Shown here: positions 56,058 to 64,000 of the stretch, piece by piece
Numbering within the stretch: the stretch's first letter is position 1
Layout of the letters: each line of letters starts with the position of its first letter
Assembly: GCA_001664005.1 (NCBI GenBank)
Contig: CP016093.1
Span: 875,001-939,000, forward strand
DNA: 64,000 nucleotides
Direction: 5' to 3'
Source of the DNA: Rhizobiales bacterium NRL2
Lineage (GTDB): Bacteria; Pseudomonadota; Alphaproteobacteria; Minwuiales; Minwuiaceae
The notes under the pieces: generated by a model
Told to the model about the DNA's origin: nothing
Database searches by the model: none
What the model saw: the letters and a program-made list of their open reading frames with translations, nothing else
Made by a program: the position numbers and the translations under genes

Positions 56058-56082
56058 AAAACCGTACTCGCGATACGGTTTT
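56058..56082. promoter_or_regulatory. TetR-type operator upstream of the TetR gene
   Basis: A perfect 9-base inverted repeat AAAACCGTA (56058-56066)/TACGGTTTT (56074-56082) with a 7-base centre that itself contains TCGCGA. It lies 15 bases before the regulator's ATG, ideal for autorepression and for control of the divergent methyltransferase gene. Confidence 0.7.
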
Positions 56083-56097
56083 CGCCGGAGAAATGCG

Positions 56098-56718
56098 ATG
56101 CGCAAGGGCTTCGAGACGCGTGAACGCATCATGGACGTCGCGGAACAGGCGGTCCTGGAGAAGGGCTTCGGCGCCACCTCGATCGACGAGATCATCGCCG
56201 CTGCCGAGATCACCAAGAGCGGCTTCATCTACCATTTCCCCGACAAGCCGGCGCTCGCGCGGGCCTTGCTGGAGCGCTACATCGAGCGCGACAACCAGGT
56301 GCTGGACGACGTCTTCGGACGCGCCTTCGAACTGACCGACGACCCGCTGCAGGCGATGCTGGTGGGGCTGAAACTGTTCGCCGAACTGATGACCGACCTG
56401 CCGGCCGGTCATCCGGGCTGTCTGGTGGCGACCTACTGCTATCAGGAGCGGCTGTTCGACAGCGAGATCCGCGAGATCAACGCGCGCGCGGTGCAGGCCT
56501 GGCGGCGGCGCTTCCGCAGCCTCCTCGACGACATCGCGGCAACCTGTCCGCCGCGCGACGAGGTCGATCTCGACGATCTGGCCGACATGTTCTCGACCGT
56601 GATCGAGGGCGGCATCGTGATGTCCAAGGCGTTGCGCGATCCGCCGCTGCTGGCGCGGCAGGTCCTGCTGCTCCGGTCCTATGTGAAATTGCTGTTCACG
56701 CCGCGCCTGGACTACTGA
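56098..56718 (+). CDS. TetR/AcrR-family transcriptional regulator
   Basis: A 206-residue TetR protein. The N-terminal HTH (about 5-52) reads TRERIMDVAEQAVLEKGFGATSIDEIIAAAEITKSGFIYHFPDKPALARALL. The C-terminal ligand domain is all-helical; its YCYQERLF and IEGGIVMSKAL helices recall the subgroup with a TetR_C_6-like or similar domain. CGGAG precedes the ATG. A perfect inverted repeat lies directly upstream. The ligand is not known. Confidence 0.93.
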   Translation: MRKGFETRERIMDVAEQAVLEKGFGATSIDEIIAAAEITKSGFIYHFPDKPALARALLERYIERDNQVLDDVFGRAFELTDDPLQAMLVGLKLFAELMTDLPAGHPGCLVATYCYQERLFDSEIREINARAVQAWRRRFRSLLDDIAATCPPRDEVDLDDLADMFSTVIEGGIVMSKALRDPPLLARQVLLLRSYVKLLFTPRLDY

Positions 56719-56727
56719 AGCCGAAGA

Positions 56728-56759
56728 AAGCCCCGCCGGTGAGGTGTTCGGCGGGGCTT
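56728..56759. terminator. Strong hairpin terminator, usable in both directions
   Basis: An 11-base stem AAGCCCCGCCG/CGGCGGGGCTT with a 10-base loop, 10 bases after the TetR stop. On the minus strand it is followed by TCTTCGGC, so it could end both the TetR transcript and a leftward transcript from the 57 kb promoter. Confidence 0.7.
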
Positions 56760-57190
56760 CCCCTTCGCACCGTTGGCTTTCGGCGCCGCCGGTGCGGGTT
56801 CCGCGTGCGCGCCGGCATCAGAGGAGGGCGCGTCGCGGCCGCGGAACCTTTCGCGGCGCGGCCCGGGCTGTTTCCGGGCGCCGGAGGATGTGTTCTCCGG
56901 CAGTCTGCGGCGGACGGACCGCCGTCTTTCGGTGATGCCGGCTTCATTGGCGGCGCCGGCGGGCCGTATGCGTGGGGTCAGAGCCGAGCCTGCTTGGGCG
57001 GCTTCATATTCCTAGCCTCCCGTTCACTGTTGACGCTAGGTAAACTACGCCTCCGCCGGCGGCGTGGTCAACGGGATTCGGCGGCGCCGGGTGGCATTGT
57101 CACAGGGGCCGGTCCGTCCTATGGATGCAGACGCATGTTCCGCGTGTCAGGGAGGGCCGCGATGACAGCCACAGACCGGAGCGTGGGCCG
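56760..57190 (-). other. Leader-like transcription unit with a nine-codon ORF and no larger gene
   Basis: Reading leftwards: TTGACC (57071-57066) and TAGTTT (57047-57042), 18 bases apart, look like a promoter. GCTAGG/CCTAGC arms (57035-57040 and 57011-57016) flank a GGGAGG ribosome binding site (57016-57021). Eight bases after it an ATG (57007) opens MKPPKQARL followed by TGA (56978). Downstream is about 220 bases of GC-rich DNA with no gene I trust, then the terminator at 56728-56759. It could be a small RNA, an attenuator relic or a short-peptide gene. On the plus strand nothing convincing is seen. Confidence 0.4.
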
Positions 57191-57628
57191 TTGAGCGTCG
57201 CGCGGCTGATCCTCGCCATGGGCGCCTGGACGCGCCTGCGCCAGGCCGCCGGCGATCTCTCGGCCCGGATCGAGGGGGAACTGAAGGCGCAGGGCCTGCC
57301 GCCGGTGATCTGGCACGACGCGCTGCAGGCGCTGAAACGCGCCGGCGATGACGGCCTGCGCATGTACGAACTGCAGGACGAACTCCGTCTGCGCCAGTAC
57401 AACGCCTCCCGCCTGGTCGAGCGCATGGCCATCGACGGGCTGGTGGCCCGGCGCCGCCCCGAGGCGGACCGCCGCGGCCAGGTGCTGACCATCACCGACA
57501 GGGGCCGCCAGCGCCTGGACGAGAGCTGGCCGGTCTACCGCCAGGCGGTCGAGCGCCACGTCATGGCCCGCCTGGACGAGGCCGACGCCGACAAGCTGGC
57601 CGAGCTTGTGGAGAAGCTCGCGCGCTAG
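57191..57628 (+). CDS. MarR-family transcriptional regulator
   Basis: About 145 residues. The winged HTH reads GLRMYELQDELRLRQYNASRLVERMAIDGLVARRRPEADRRGQVLTITDRGRQRL, the MarR core with DxRxxxVxLTxxG. The start is uncertain: a TTG at 57191 has GGAG upstream and gives a normal-length N-terminal helix, while the ATG at 57125 would add 22 residues of unlikely sequence. It is followed at once by the promoter of rpmI. Confidence 0.88.
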   Translation: MSVARLILAMGAWTRLRQAAGDLSARIEGELKAQGLPPVIWHDALQALKRAGDDGLRMYELQDELRLRQYNASRLVERMAIDGLVARRRPEADRRGQVLTITDRGRQRLDESWPVYRQAVERHVMARLDEADADKLAELVEKLAR

Positions 57629-57631
57629 GGC

Positions 57632-57660
57632 TTGAACCCTGTCATTGGCGCCGCTATAAG
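57632..57660 (+). promoter_or_regulatory. Promoter of the rpmI-rplT-pheS-pheT operon
   Basis: TTGAAC (57632-57637) and TATAAG (57655-57660) with the ideal 17-base spacer. It lies directly after the MarR stop and about 93 bases before rpmI. Confidence 0.7.
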
Positions 57661-57709
57661 CCGCGGTTCCGGTCTTCCGGCAGGGCATGCCGTGTCGACC
57701 GTTCAGCTA

Positions 57710-57726
57710 GGGGGCAACCGGCCCCC
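57710..57726 (+). promoter_or_regulatory. Leader hairpin upstream of rpmI
   Basis: A 6-base GGGGGC/GCCCCC stem with loop AACCG in the 5' leader of the ribosomal-protein operon, 26 bases before the rpmI ATG. L20-bound leaders control rpmI-rplT in other bacteria. This hairpin is a candidate part of such a site but is too short to identify on its own. Confidence 0.35.
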
Positions 57727-57752
57727 GCACCCTTAAGTTCAAGAGGAAGCAA

Positions 57753-57953
57753 ATGCCCAAGATGAAGACGAAGAGCGGGGCGAAGAAGCGATTCAGCCTC
57801 ACCGCCACCGGCAAGGTGCGGCGCCAGCAGGCCGGCAAGCAGCACGGCATGATCAAGCGCACCAACAAGCAGATCCGCGACCAGCGCGGCACGACGATCA
57901 TGGCCGACAGCGACGCCAAGTTCGTCAAGAAATACTTCCTGCCCAACGACTGA
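57753..57953 (+). CDS. rpmI: 50S ribosomal protein L35
   Basis: A 66-residue basic protein, [24 protein letters not shown] and the RNA-binding [21 protein letters not shown] that define L35. The length is standard. AAGAGGAAG precedes the ATG. It is first in the operon with its own promoter; infC is not present upstream, unlike in many bacteria. Confidence 0.97.
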   Translation: MPKMKTKSGAKKRFSLTATGKVRRQQAGKQHGMIKRTNKQIRDQRGTTIMADSDAKFVKKYFLPND

Positions 57954-57977
57954 ACGCTGACCAAGGAGACGTAACTC

Positions 57978-58352
57978 ATGGCACGTGTGAAACGTGGCGT
58001 CGCCAGTCGTGCGCGGCGCAAGGAAATCCTGGAACAGGCCAAGGGCTACCGCGGCCGCCAGAAGAACGTCCTCTCCATCGCGCGCCAGCGCGTCGAGAAG
58101 GGCCTGCAGTACCAGTACCGCGACCGCAAGGTCCGCAAGCGCAATTTCCGGAGCCTCTGGATTCAGCGCATCAACGCGGGCGTGCGCGAGCACGGCGTGA
58201 CCTACGCGGTCTTTATCGACGGCCTGCGGTCCGCCGGTATCGAAGTTGACCGCAAGGTGCTGGCCGACATCGCCGTGCGCGATCCCGACGGCTTCAAGGT
58301 CCTGGTCGAGAAGGCCAAGGACGCCCACGAAGCGAAATACGCCGGGAACTGA
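57978..58352 (+). CDS. rplT: 50S ribosomal protein L20
   Basis: A 124-residue L20: [71 protein letters not shown], then the globular part that can bind its own mRNA ([25 protein letters not shown]). It starts 24 bases after rpmI, with AAGGAG upstream. It helps early assembly of the large subunit. Confidence 0.97.
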   Translation: MARVKRGVASRARRKEILEQAKGYRGRQKNVLSIARQRVEKGLQYQYRDRKVRKRNFRSLWIQRINAGVREHGVTYAVFIDGLRSAGIEVDRKVLADIAVRDPDGFKVLVEKAKDAHEAKYAGN

Positions 58353-58398
58353 GATCGCCGGCTGACGCTTCGCCCGAACTATCGCGGAAGCGTTTGAC

Positions 58399-59472
58399 AT
58401 GGACATCCAGAAACTCGAGACCGAGCTGACCGGTCCGATCGAGAGCGCCGCCTCCATGGCGGCGCTCGAGGACGCGCGCATCGCCGCGCTGGGCAAGAAG
58501 GGGCGGCTGACCGAGCTGATGCGCTCGCTGGGCGGGATGGACCCGGCGGAGCGTCAGCAGGTCGCCCCGGAGCTCAACCGCCTCAAGAACGAGCTCACCG
58601 CCGCCATCGAGACCCGCCGGGCCGAGCTCAAGCGGGCCGAGATGGAGGCGAGGCTCGCCACCGAGGCGGTCGACGTCACCCTGCCGGTCCGGCCCGAGGA
58701 GACGGGCCGCATCCATCCCGTCAGCCAGGTGGTGGACGAGATCACCGAGATCTTCGCCGATCTCGGCTTCGCCGTGGCCGAGGGCCCGGATATCGAAGAC
58801 GACTTCCACAACTTCACGGCGCTGAACTTCCCGCCGGCCCACCCGGCCCGGGAGATGCACGACACCTTCTTCTTCCACCCCGACGAGGCGGGCGAACGCA
58901 AGCTGCTGCGCACCCACACCTCCTCGGTGCAGATTCGCTGGATGGAGAACAACCCGCCGCCGCACCGCATCGTGGTGCCGGGGCGGACCTACCGCTCCGA
59001 CAGCGACATGACCCACACGCCCATGTTCCACCAGATCGAGGGTCTGGTGATCGACCGGAACGTGCACATGGGTCACCTCAAGGGCGTGCTGGAGGCCTTC
59101 TGCGAGGCCTTCTTCGAGGTCGACGAGGTGCAGATGCGCTTCCGTCCCAGCTTCTTCCCCTTCACGGAGCCATCGGCCGAGGTCGATATCGGCTGCGCCT
59201 TCGACGAGGGCCAGATCCGTATCGGCGAGGGCGACGACTGGCTGGAGATCCTGGGCTGCGGCATGGTGCACCCCAACGTGCTGCGCTTCTGCGGCCTGGA
59301 CCCCGACGAGTGGCAGGGCTTCGCCTGGGGCATGGGCATCGACCGGATCGCCATGCTGAAATACGGCATTCCCGATCTGCGCGCCTTCTTCGAGGCCGAT
59401 CTGCGCTGGCTGAAGCACTACGGCTTCATGCCCTTCGACGTGCCGGCGCTGGGCGGAGGGCTCAGCCGATGA
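58399..59472 (+). CDS. pheS: Phenylalanine-tRNA ligase alpha subunit
   Basis: A 357-residue catalytic subunit of the (alpha-beta)2 class II synthetase. The N-terminal coiled coil (about 1-85) binds tRNA. Class II motifs are visible as [14 protein letters not shown] and MHDTFFF, motif 2 [19 protein letters not shown] and motif 3 [15 protein letters not shown]. The stop overlaps the pheT ATG (ATGA). Confidence 0.98.
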   Translation: MDIQKLETELTGPIESAASMAALEDARIAALGKKGRLTELMRSLGGMDPAERQQVAPELNRLKNELTAAIETRRAELKRAEMEARLATEAVDVTLPVRPEETGRIHPVSQVVDEITEIFADLGFAVAEGPDIEDDFHNFTALNFPPAHPAREMHDTFFFHPDEAGERKLLRTHTSSVQIRWMENNPPPHRIVVPGRTYRSDSDMTHTPMFHQIEGLVIDRNVHMGHLKGVLEAFCEAFFEVDEVQMRFRPSFFPFTEPSAEVDIGCAFDEGQIRIGEGDDWLEILGCGMVHPNVLRFCGLDPDEWQGFAWGMGIDRIAMLKYGIPDLRAFFEADLRWLKHYGFMPFDVPALGGGLSR

Positions 59473-61877
59473 AGTTCACGCTGAGCTGGCTGAAGGAGCA
59501 TCTCGACACCGATGCCACGCTGGACGAGATCACCGCGAAGCTGACGGCCATCGGCCTGGAGGTCGAGGCGGTGGAGGACCGGGCGGCGGAGCTGAAGGAT
59601 TTCACCGTCTGCCGCGTGGTCGAGGCCGCGCCGCATCCCGACGCCGACCGGCTGCGCGTCTGCACCGTCGATACCGGCACGGAGACCGTGCAGGTGGTCT
59701 GCGGCGCACCCAACGCCCGGACGGGCATGAAGGGCGTCTTCGCGCGCTCGGGCCTCACCGTGCCGGGGACGGGTCTGCTGCTGAAGCCGACGAAGATCCG
59801 CGGCGTCGATTCCAACGGCATGCTGGTCTCGGAGCGGGAGATGGGTCTCTCCGACGAGCACACCGGCATCATCGAACTGCCCGAAGACGCGGTCGTGGGC
59901 CAGCCCTTCGCGCCGGTCATGGGTCTGGACGATCCGATGATCGAGATCGCGATCACCCCGAACCGCCAGGACTGCCTGGGCGTGAACGGCATCGCCCGCG
60001 ACCTGGCCGCCGCCGGTCTGGGCCGGCTGATGGCGCCGGACCTCACCGGCCCGGAAGGCAAGTACCAGAGCCCCGTCGGCGTGCGCCTCGCCTTCGAGGA
60101 CCCGGAAACGGCCGACGCCTGCCCGGTGTTCCACGGCTGCCATGTCCGCGGCGTGAAGAATGGCCCCAGCCCGAAATGGCTGCAGGAGCGGCTGCTGGCC
60201 ATCGGTCTCAGGCCCATCTCCACGCTGGTCGACATCACCAACTTCGTCACCTTCGACCTGGGCCGGCCGCTGCACGTCTTCGACGCCGACAAGGTGAAGG
60301 GCGACATCCAGGTCCGCCTGGGCCGGCCGGGCGAGAGCTTCATGGCCCTCGACGGCGAGACCTACGAGATGACCGGCGAGGAATGCGTCATCGCCGATGA
60401 CGGTGGCGCGCACGGCTTCGGCGGCGTCATGGGCGGCGAGGCGAACGGCGTCACCGCGGAGACCGTCAACGTCTTCATCGAAAGCGCCTGGTTCGATCCC
60501 GTGCGCACCGCGCGCACCGGCCGTCGCCACGGCATCGATTCGGACGCGCGCTACCGCTTCGAGCGCGGCGTCGACCCGGAGAGCGTCGCCTGGGGCATCC
60601 GGGTCGCGGCGCGTCTGGTCACCGAACTCTGCGGCGGCGAGCCGAGCGAAATCGTCACCGCCGGCGAGATCCCCGACACCGGCCGCACGGTCACGCTCCG
60701 CGCCTCACGCGTCGCCAGCCTGGGTGGCGTGGAGGTCGACGAGGCCGAATGCCGCCGCATCCTGGAGGCGCTGGGCTTCGGCGTCTCGGGCTCGGGCGAG
60801 GCCATACAGGTGGCGGTGCCGTCATGGCGGCGCGACATCGACGGCGAAACCGACCTGGTCGAGGAGGTCGTGCGCATTCACGGCTATGACCATATCCGCT
60901 CGGCGCAGCTGCCGCCCGTCTCCGACGTGGCGCGGCCCTCGCTGACCCCGGGCCAGCGGAACGTGCGCACCGCGCGCCGTGTGCTGGCGGGCCGGGGCAT
61001 GGTGGAGGCCGTCACCTGGTCCTTCCTGCCGCGCGCCCATGCGGCGCTGTTCGGCGGCGGGCAGGATGCGCTGGTCCTCTCCAACCCGATCTCCGCCGAT
61101 CTCGACTGCATGCGGCCCTCGTTGCTGGCGAACTTGATCGCCGCCGCCGGGCGCAATGCCGACCGGGGCGCGCCCGACACGGCGCTATTCGAGGTCGGCC
61201 CGCAATACCGCGGCGACGGCCCCGACGAGCAGGACACCGTCGCCGGCGGCATCCGCCGCGGCCAGATCGGCGCCCGCCACTGGGCCGGCGGCCCGCGCGC
61301 CGCCGACGCCTTCGACGCCAAGGCCGACGCCCTGGCCGCGCTCACGGCGCTGGGCGTGGACGCGGAGAAGGCGCAGATCGCGGCGGAAGCGCCCGACTGG
61401 TACCATCCGGGCCGCTCGGGCGTGATCCGGCTGGGACCGAAGCTGGTGCTGGCGCATTTCGGCGAGATCCACCCCGCAGTGCTCGACGCGCTGGACGTGA
61501 AGGGGCCGCTGGTCGGCTTCGAGGTTTTCGTGGAGCGCGCGCCGCTGCCCAAGGCCGGGCGCAAGACCACCCGCCCGCCGCTGAAGGTCTCCGACTACCC
61601 GGCGGTCAGCCGCGACTTCGCCTTCATCGTCGACCGCTCCGTCGCCGTGGCCGAGATGATCCGCGCCGCCCGCGGGGCCGACCGCAACCTGATCGAGGAC
61701 GTCCAGGTCTTCGACGTCTACGAGGGCGCCAGTATCGGCGAGGGCAGGAAGTCGATCGCGCTCGGCGTGAAGCTGCAGCCCACGGACCGCACGCTCACCG
61801 ACGACGAGATCGAGCAGGTGGTCGGAAAGATCGTCGCCAACGTGACGAAGTCCACCGGCGGCGTGCTGCGCGGCTGA
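59469..61877 (+). CDS. pheT: Phenylalanine-tRNA ligase beta subunit
   Basis: An 802-residue subunit. It begins [21 protein letters not shown]. The EMAP/tRNA-binding-like domain lies at about 40-150 ([18 protein letters not shown]). The B3/B4 editing domain includes [33 protein letters not shown]. The B5 domain is near 400-475, and the FDX-ACB anticodon-binding domain forms the last ~95 residues, from [13 protein letters not shown]. It overlaps pheS by four bases and closes the operon. Confidence 0.98.
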   Translation: MKFTLSWLKEHLDTDATLDEITAKLTAIGLEVEAVEDRAAELKDFTVCRVVEAAPHPDADRLRVCTVDTGTETVQVVCGAPNARTGMKGVFARSGLTVPGTGLLLKPTKIRGVDSNGMLVSEREMGLSDEHTGIIELPEDAVVGQPFAPVMGLDDPMIEIAITPNRQDCLGVNGIARDLAAAGLGRLMAPDLTGPEGKYQSPVGVRLAFEDPETADACPVFHGCHVRGVKNGPSPKWLQERLLAIGLRPISTLVDITNFVTFDLGRPLHVFDADKVKGDIQVRLGRPGESFMALDGETYEMTGEECVIADDGGAHGFGGVMGGEANGVTAETVNVFIESAWFDPVRTARTGRRHGIDSDARYRFERGVDPESVAWGIRVAARLVTELCGGEPSEIVTAGEIPDTGRTVTLRASRVASLGGVEVDEAECRRILEALGFGVSGSGEAIQVAVPSWRRDIDGETDLVEEVVRIHGYDHIRSAQLPPVSDVARPSLTPGQRNVRTARRVLAGRGMVEAVTWSFLPRAHAALFGGGQDALVLSNPISADLDCMRPSLLANLIAAAGRNADRGAPDTALFEVGPQYRGDGPDEQDTVAGGIRRGQIGARHWAGGPRAADAFDAKADALAALTALGVDAEKAQIAAEAPDWYHPGRSGVIRLGPKLVLAHFGEIHPAVLDALDVKGPLVGFEVFVERAPLPKAGRKTTRPPLKVSDYPAVSRDFAFIVDRSVAVAEMIRAARGADRNLIEDVQVFDVYEGASIGEGRKSIALGVKLQPTDRTLTDDEIEQVVGKIVANVTKSTGGVLRG

Positions 61878-61903
61878 AGGCCGGCATCCGGCGCGATTGC
61901 CAA

Positions 61904-61986
61904 AACCGGCCCGTTCCGGGGCTTGACCCCGGAACCCAGTGTGGCGTCGATCCGAACTGGGCCCCGGGATCAAGTCCCGGGGCGGC
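61904..61986. repeat. Intergenic palindromic repeat
   Basis: Nested inverted units between converging pheT and the glutathione transferase gene: CCGGGGCTTGACCCCGG, CCCAGT/ACTGGG, and CCCCGGGATCAAGTCCCGGGG-type arms. The last unit repeats the core seen at 15353-15450. Confidence 0.65.
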
Positions 61987-62019
61987 AATCGTTTCAATCC
62001 GGTCTTGGATCGACCGCCT

Positions 62020-62655
62020 TCAGCCCGGCGGGGTCGCCTCCGGCCCGGCGATTTCCATGGCCTTGCGGTAGGCGGGGCGGGCGGTGATCCGCTCGACATA
62101 GGCTTGAGCATTGGGCAGATCGTCGATCTTGCGGCCGCCGAAGATCGGCAGGCTGGTCAGGTTGAAGGCGACCATGATGTCGGCGCAGGTGAAATCGTCC
62201 CCGGCGAGATACGGGACTTCGCCCAGCCGCTGCTCCAGATAGCCGTAATAGCCCTCCCGGCGGCGGTTCAGCAGCCCGCGATAGCGTTCCGCGGCCTCCC
62301 CCGTCGGGTTGGCGCCCAGCGCGTTGGTGGCGAAGAAGATGCCCTGCACGTTGTTGTTGAAGTGCATCCAGTAGAGATAGTCGGCGTAGTTCGGCTGCGC
62401 CGGCCCGACCGTCAGCCGTCCGCCGGCGTGGCGGTGGCAGATATATTCCACGATCACCGCGGATTCGGTCAGCCGCCGACCGTCGTCGTCGATCACCGGC
62501 GCCGTCGCCGCCGGATGCAGGGCGATGTAGTCGTCGGGCATCAGCCGGTCGGCCTTGCGGTGATACCATTTCAGCTCGTAGGGCAGGCCGAGTTCCTCCA
62601 TCAGCCAGACGATACGGTCCGACTGGGAGACGCCGAGATGGTGTATCGTGATCAT
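62020..62655 (-). CDS. Glutathione S-transferase family protein
   Basis: A 211-residue two-domain GST. The N-terminal thioredoxin-like domain (about 1-80) is MITIHHLGVSQSDRIVWLMEELGLPYELKWYHR and reaches the glutathione-binding APVIDDDGRRLTESAVIVEYI. The C-terminal helical domain includes ADIMVAFNLTSLPI. GGAAGGAAACG precedes the ATG. The catalytic residue and substrate are not certain. Confidence 0.92.
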   Translation of the reverse strand: MITIHHLGVSQSDRIVWLMEELGLPYELKWYHRKADRLMPDDYIALHPAATAPVIDDDGRRLTESAVIVEYICHRHAGGRLTVGPAQPNYADYLYWMHFNNNVQGIFFATNALGANPTGEAAERYRGLLNRRREGYYGYLEQRLGEVPYLAGDDFTCADIMVAFNLTSLPIFGGRKIDDLPNAQAYVERITARPAYRKAMEIAGPEATPPG

Positions 62656-62797
62656 GGTCGTTTCCTTCCGCCTGCTTTCGCCCAGCATAGACAGCCGCTC
62701 GGCGGCCGGGGAAGCGCGGTTTGACTGGCGCGGCCAATAGGCTATGACGCTGTGGCGAAACGGCTGACCGGCGGACTCGAATCGGGGAGGATAGGGT

Positions 62798-63292
62798 ATG
62801 TCGAGCAATGCTCCGATGGACATTCTGCAGGCGGTCGTCCTGCCGGAATGGATCGACTACAACGGCCACATGAACGTCGGCTACTACAACGTCGCCTTCG
62901 ACAAGGCGACGGACGGCCTGTTCGACCATCTCGACATGGGGCTGGACTACGTGAAGCGGGAGAACAAGTCGTTCTTCACGCTGGAGACCCATGTCCACTA
63001 TGTCCGCGAAGTCCTCGAGGGCACGCCGCTGCGCTACACGGTCCAGCTCCTCGACTTCGACGCCAAGCGCGTCCACGCCTTCTTCCAGATGTTCCACGCG
63101 GAGGAGGGCTATCTGTCCGCGACGTCGGAGCAGATGTGCGTCCATGTCGACCTGGCCACCCGCCGCACCGCGGCGATGCCCGACGATCTCTACGCCCGGG
63201 TGGAGAAGCTCGGACTGGCGCACCGTGACCTGCCCTGGCCCGAGCAGGCCGGGCGCGGCATGAAGATCCGCCGCCGCGGCGCGGCGGCCTGA
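62798..63292 (+). CDS. Hotdog-fold thioesterase, betainyl-CoA thioesterase-like
   Basis: A 164-residue 4-hydroxybenzoyl-CoA thioesterase-type hotdog protein. The catalytic Asp20 lies in EWIDYNGHMNVGYYNVAFDKATD, a form that I associate with the thioesterases of carnitine breakdown, which hydrolyse betainyl-CoA. No carnitine dehydrogenase or CoA-transferase gene is adjacent, so the substrate is inference. GGGGAGG precedes the ATG. The ClC gene follows 6 bases later. Confidence 0.82.
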   Translation: MSSNAPMDILQAVVLPEWIDYNGHMNVGYYNVAFDKATDGLFDHLDMGLDYVKRENKSFFTLETHVHYVREVLEGTPLRYTVQLLDFDAKRVHAFFQMFHAEEGYLSATSEQMCVHVDLATRRTAAMPDDLYARVEKLGLAHRDLPWPEQAGRGMKIRRRGAAA

Positions 63293-63298
63293 CGCGCC

Positions 63299-64000
63299 AT
63301 GCCGCCCGTGGTCCAGCGCGCCCGCGAATGGATCACGAAGCTGTTCCGCGAAAGCCTGCGCGACTTCCGGCCCTTCCGGGATCTGGCCGCGCGCGAACAG
63401 ATGACGATGCTGCTGTTCGCGGTGCTGACGGGCCTGACCGTCGGCTACGCGGCCTACGGCTTCCGCCTGTCGCTGTCGGCGGTCCAGTACCTGTTCTACG
63501 GCGTCGGCACCGAATATCTGGTGCAGACGATCCTGGTCCTGCCCTGGTGGCACGTCGTGCTGGCCCCGGCGCTGGGCGGCCTGGCGGTGGCGCTGTTCCT
63601 GAAGTTCGTGATGCCCGGCCACCGGCCGCAGGGTGTCGCCGAGGTGATCGAGGCCGGCATGTATCACAACGGGCGGATGTCGTTCCGCGCAGGCATGGGC
63701 GCGGCGTTCACCAGTGCGCTGTCGATCGGTGCCGGCGCCTCGGTCGGGCGGGAGGGGCCGCTGGTCCATCTCGGCGGCTCCATCGCCAGCATCCTGACCA
63801 AACGCCTCAACCTGAGCCGGCTGGACGGCCACACCATGCTGGCCTGCGGCGTGGCCGCGGGCGTCGCGGCGTCGTTCAACGCGCCCATCGCGGGCGTGAT
63901 CTTCGCCCACGAGGTCGTGCTGGGCCATTACGCGCTGCGCGCCCTGGCGCCGGTGGTGATCTCCGGGGTCTGCGGCACCATCATCACCCGCATCCACATC
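63299..64000 (+). CDS. ClC-family chloride channel/antiporter, N-terminal part cut by the window edge
   Basis: An open frame from ATG 63299 to the end of the window gives 234 residues. The selectivity-filter segment GAGASVGREGPLVHLGG carries the gating glutamate at Glu152 (GREGP 150-154). AGVAASFNAPIAGVIFAHEVVLG (about 187-209) is the second ClC signature. Hydrophobic helices at about 37-60 and 84-105 fit the fold. A glutamate in the GREGP motif is common to both channels and H+/Cl- exchangers. The rest of the gene, including any C-terminal CBS domains, lies outside. Confidence 0.93.
   Translation, partial: MPPVVQRAREWITKLFRESLRDFRPFRDLAAREQMTMLLFAVLTGLTVGYAAYGFRLSLSAVQYLFYGVGTEYLVQTILVLPWWHVVLAPALGGLAVALFLKFVMPGHRPQGVAEVIEAGMYHNGRMSFRAGMGAAFTSALSIGAGASVGREGPLVHLGGSIASILTKRLNLSRLDGHTMLACGVAAGVAASFNAPIAGVIFAHEVVLGHYALRALAPVVISGVCGTIITRIHI

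Noticed and set aside
56696-56947. An 83-codon minus-strand frame reading MKPASPKDGG onward
   Set aside because: It is low-complexity, proline- and arginine-rich, runs through the terminator hairpin and into the TetR gene, and has no ribosome binding site of its own; only the short upstream ORF has good signals.

Overview
The window looks like chromosomal DNA from a high-G+C alphaproteobacterium; I can place it only to class level. The support is a close mesaconyl-CoA hydratase relative (ethylmalonyl-CoA pathway), a suf operon led by an Rrf2 regulator and including sufT, a choXWV-type choline transporter, the diaminopimelate enzyme dapE, short intergenic palindromes of the kind common in this class, and dense coding with almost uniformly G/C third positions.

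Layout. 1-2234: an accessory-looking edge with the start of a SARP-like regulator, a YcaO-domain protein, an XRE regulator and an elongator tRNA-Met. 2306-8695: a divergent pair of luciferase-like oxidoreductases, a strikingly AT-rich pentapeptide-repeat membrane protein, dapE, an acyl-CoA dehydrogenase relative that matches 3-sulfinopropanoyl-CoA desulfinase, and a DUF1194 protein. 8729-19719: agmatinase-family hydrolase, class I aminotransferase, ftsK, a Baeyer-Villiger-type monooxygenase, an oxidoreductase/sulfatase pair and acetyl-CoA acetyltransferase. 19901-24203: mnmA and choline uptake genes choX-choW-choV. 24303-30834: a complete suf operon (Rrf2 regulator, sufB, C, D, S, E, T, A). 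30887-33014: tspO, a Rieske oxygenase and a small putative exported protein.

33102-45531 is the most unusual part. Podovirus (T7-like) late genes stand in three separate blocks: capsid, tail tubular proteins and an internal virion-like protein on the minus strand (33102-37350), a lone 66-residue protein (39945-40145), and tail fibre, a small protein, a spanin-like protein and a 3TM holin on the plus strand (42161-45531). Ordinary bacterial genes lie between them (DUF899 protein, carotenoid oxygenase, metallophosphatase, luciferase-like oxidoreductase). The phage genes are intact and share the host's base composition, but no integrase, terminase, portal or replication gene is present. This suggests an old, domesticated or rearranged phage structural set.

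45600-64000 is mostly housekeeping: N-acyl-D-amino-acid deacylase family, MscS channel, mesaconyl-CoA hydratase, a HugZ/PPOX protein, pckA with striking direct repeats upstream of its promoter, an acyl-CoA ligase, a GNAT protein, a homocysteine S-methyltransferase divergent from a TetR regulator with a near-perfect operator, a MarR regulator, rpmI-rplT-pheS-pheT, a glutathione transferase, a hotdog thioesterase and the start of a ClC chloride channel gene.

Working together: the suf genes form one tightly coupled unit for Fe-S assembly; choXWV is an uptake operon; acetoacetyl-CoA thiolase and mesaconyl-CoA hydratase would both serve the ethylmalonyl-CoA cycle; pckA handles gluconeogenesis from the C4 acids this yields. 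All function calls rest on reading motifs and remembered family patterns, with no database search.
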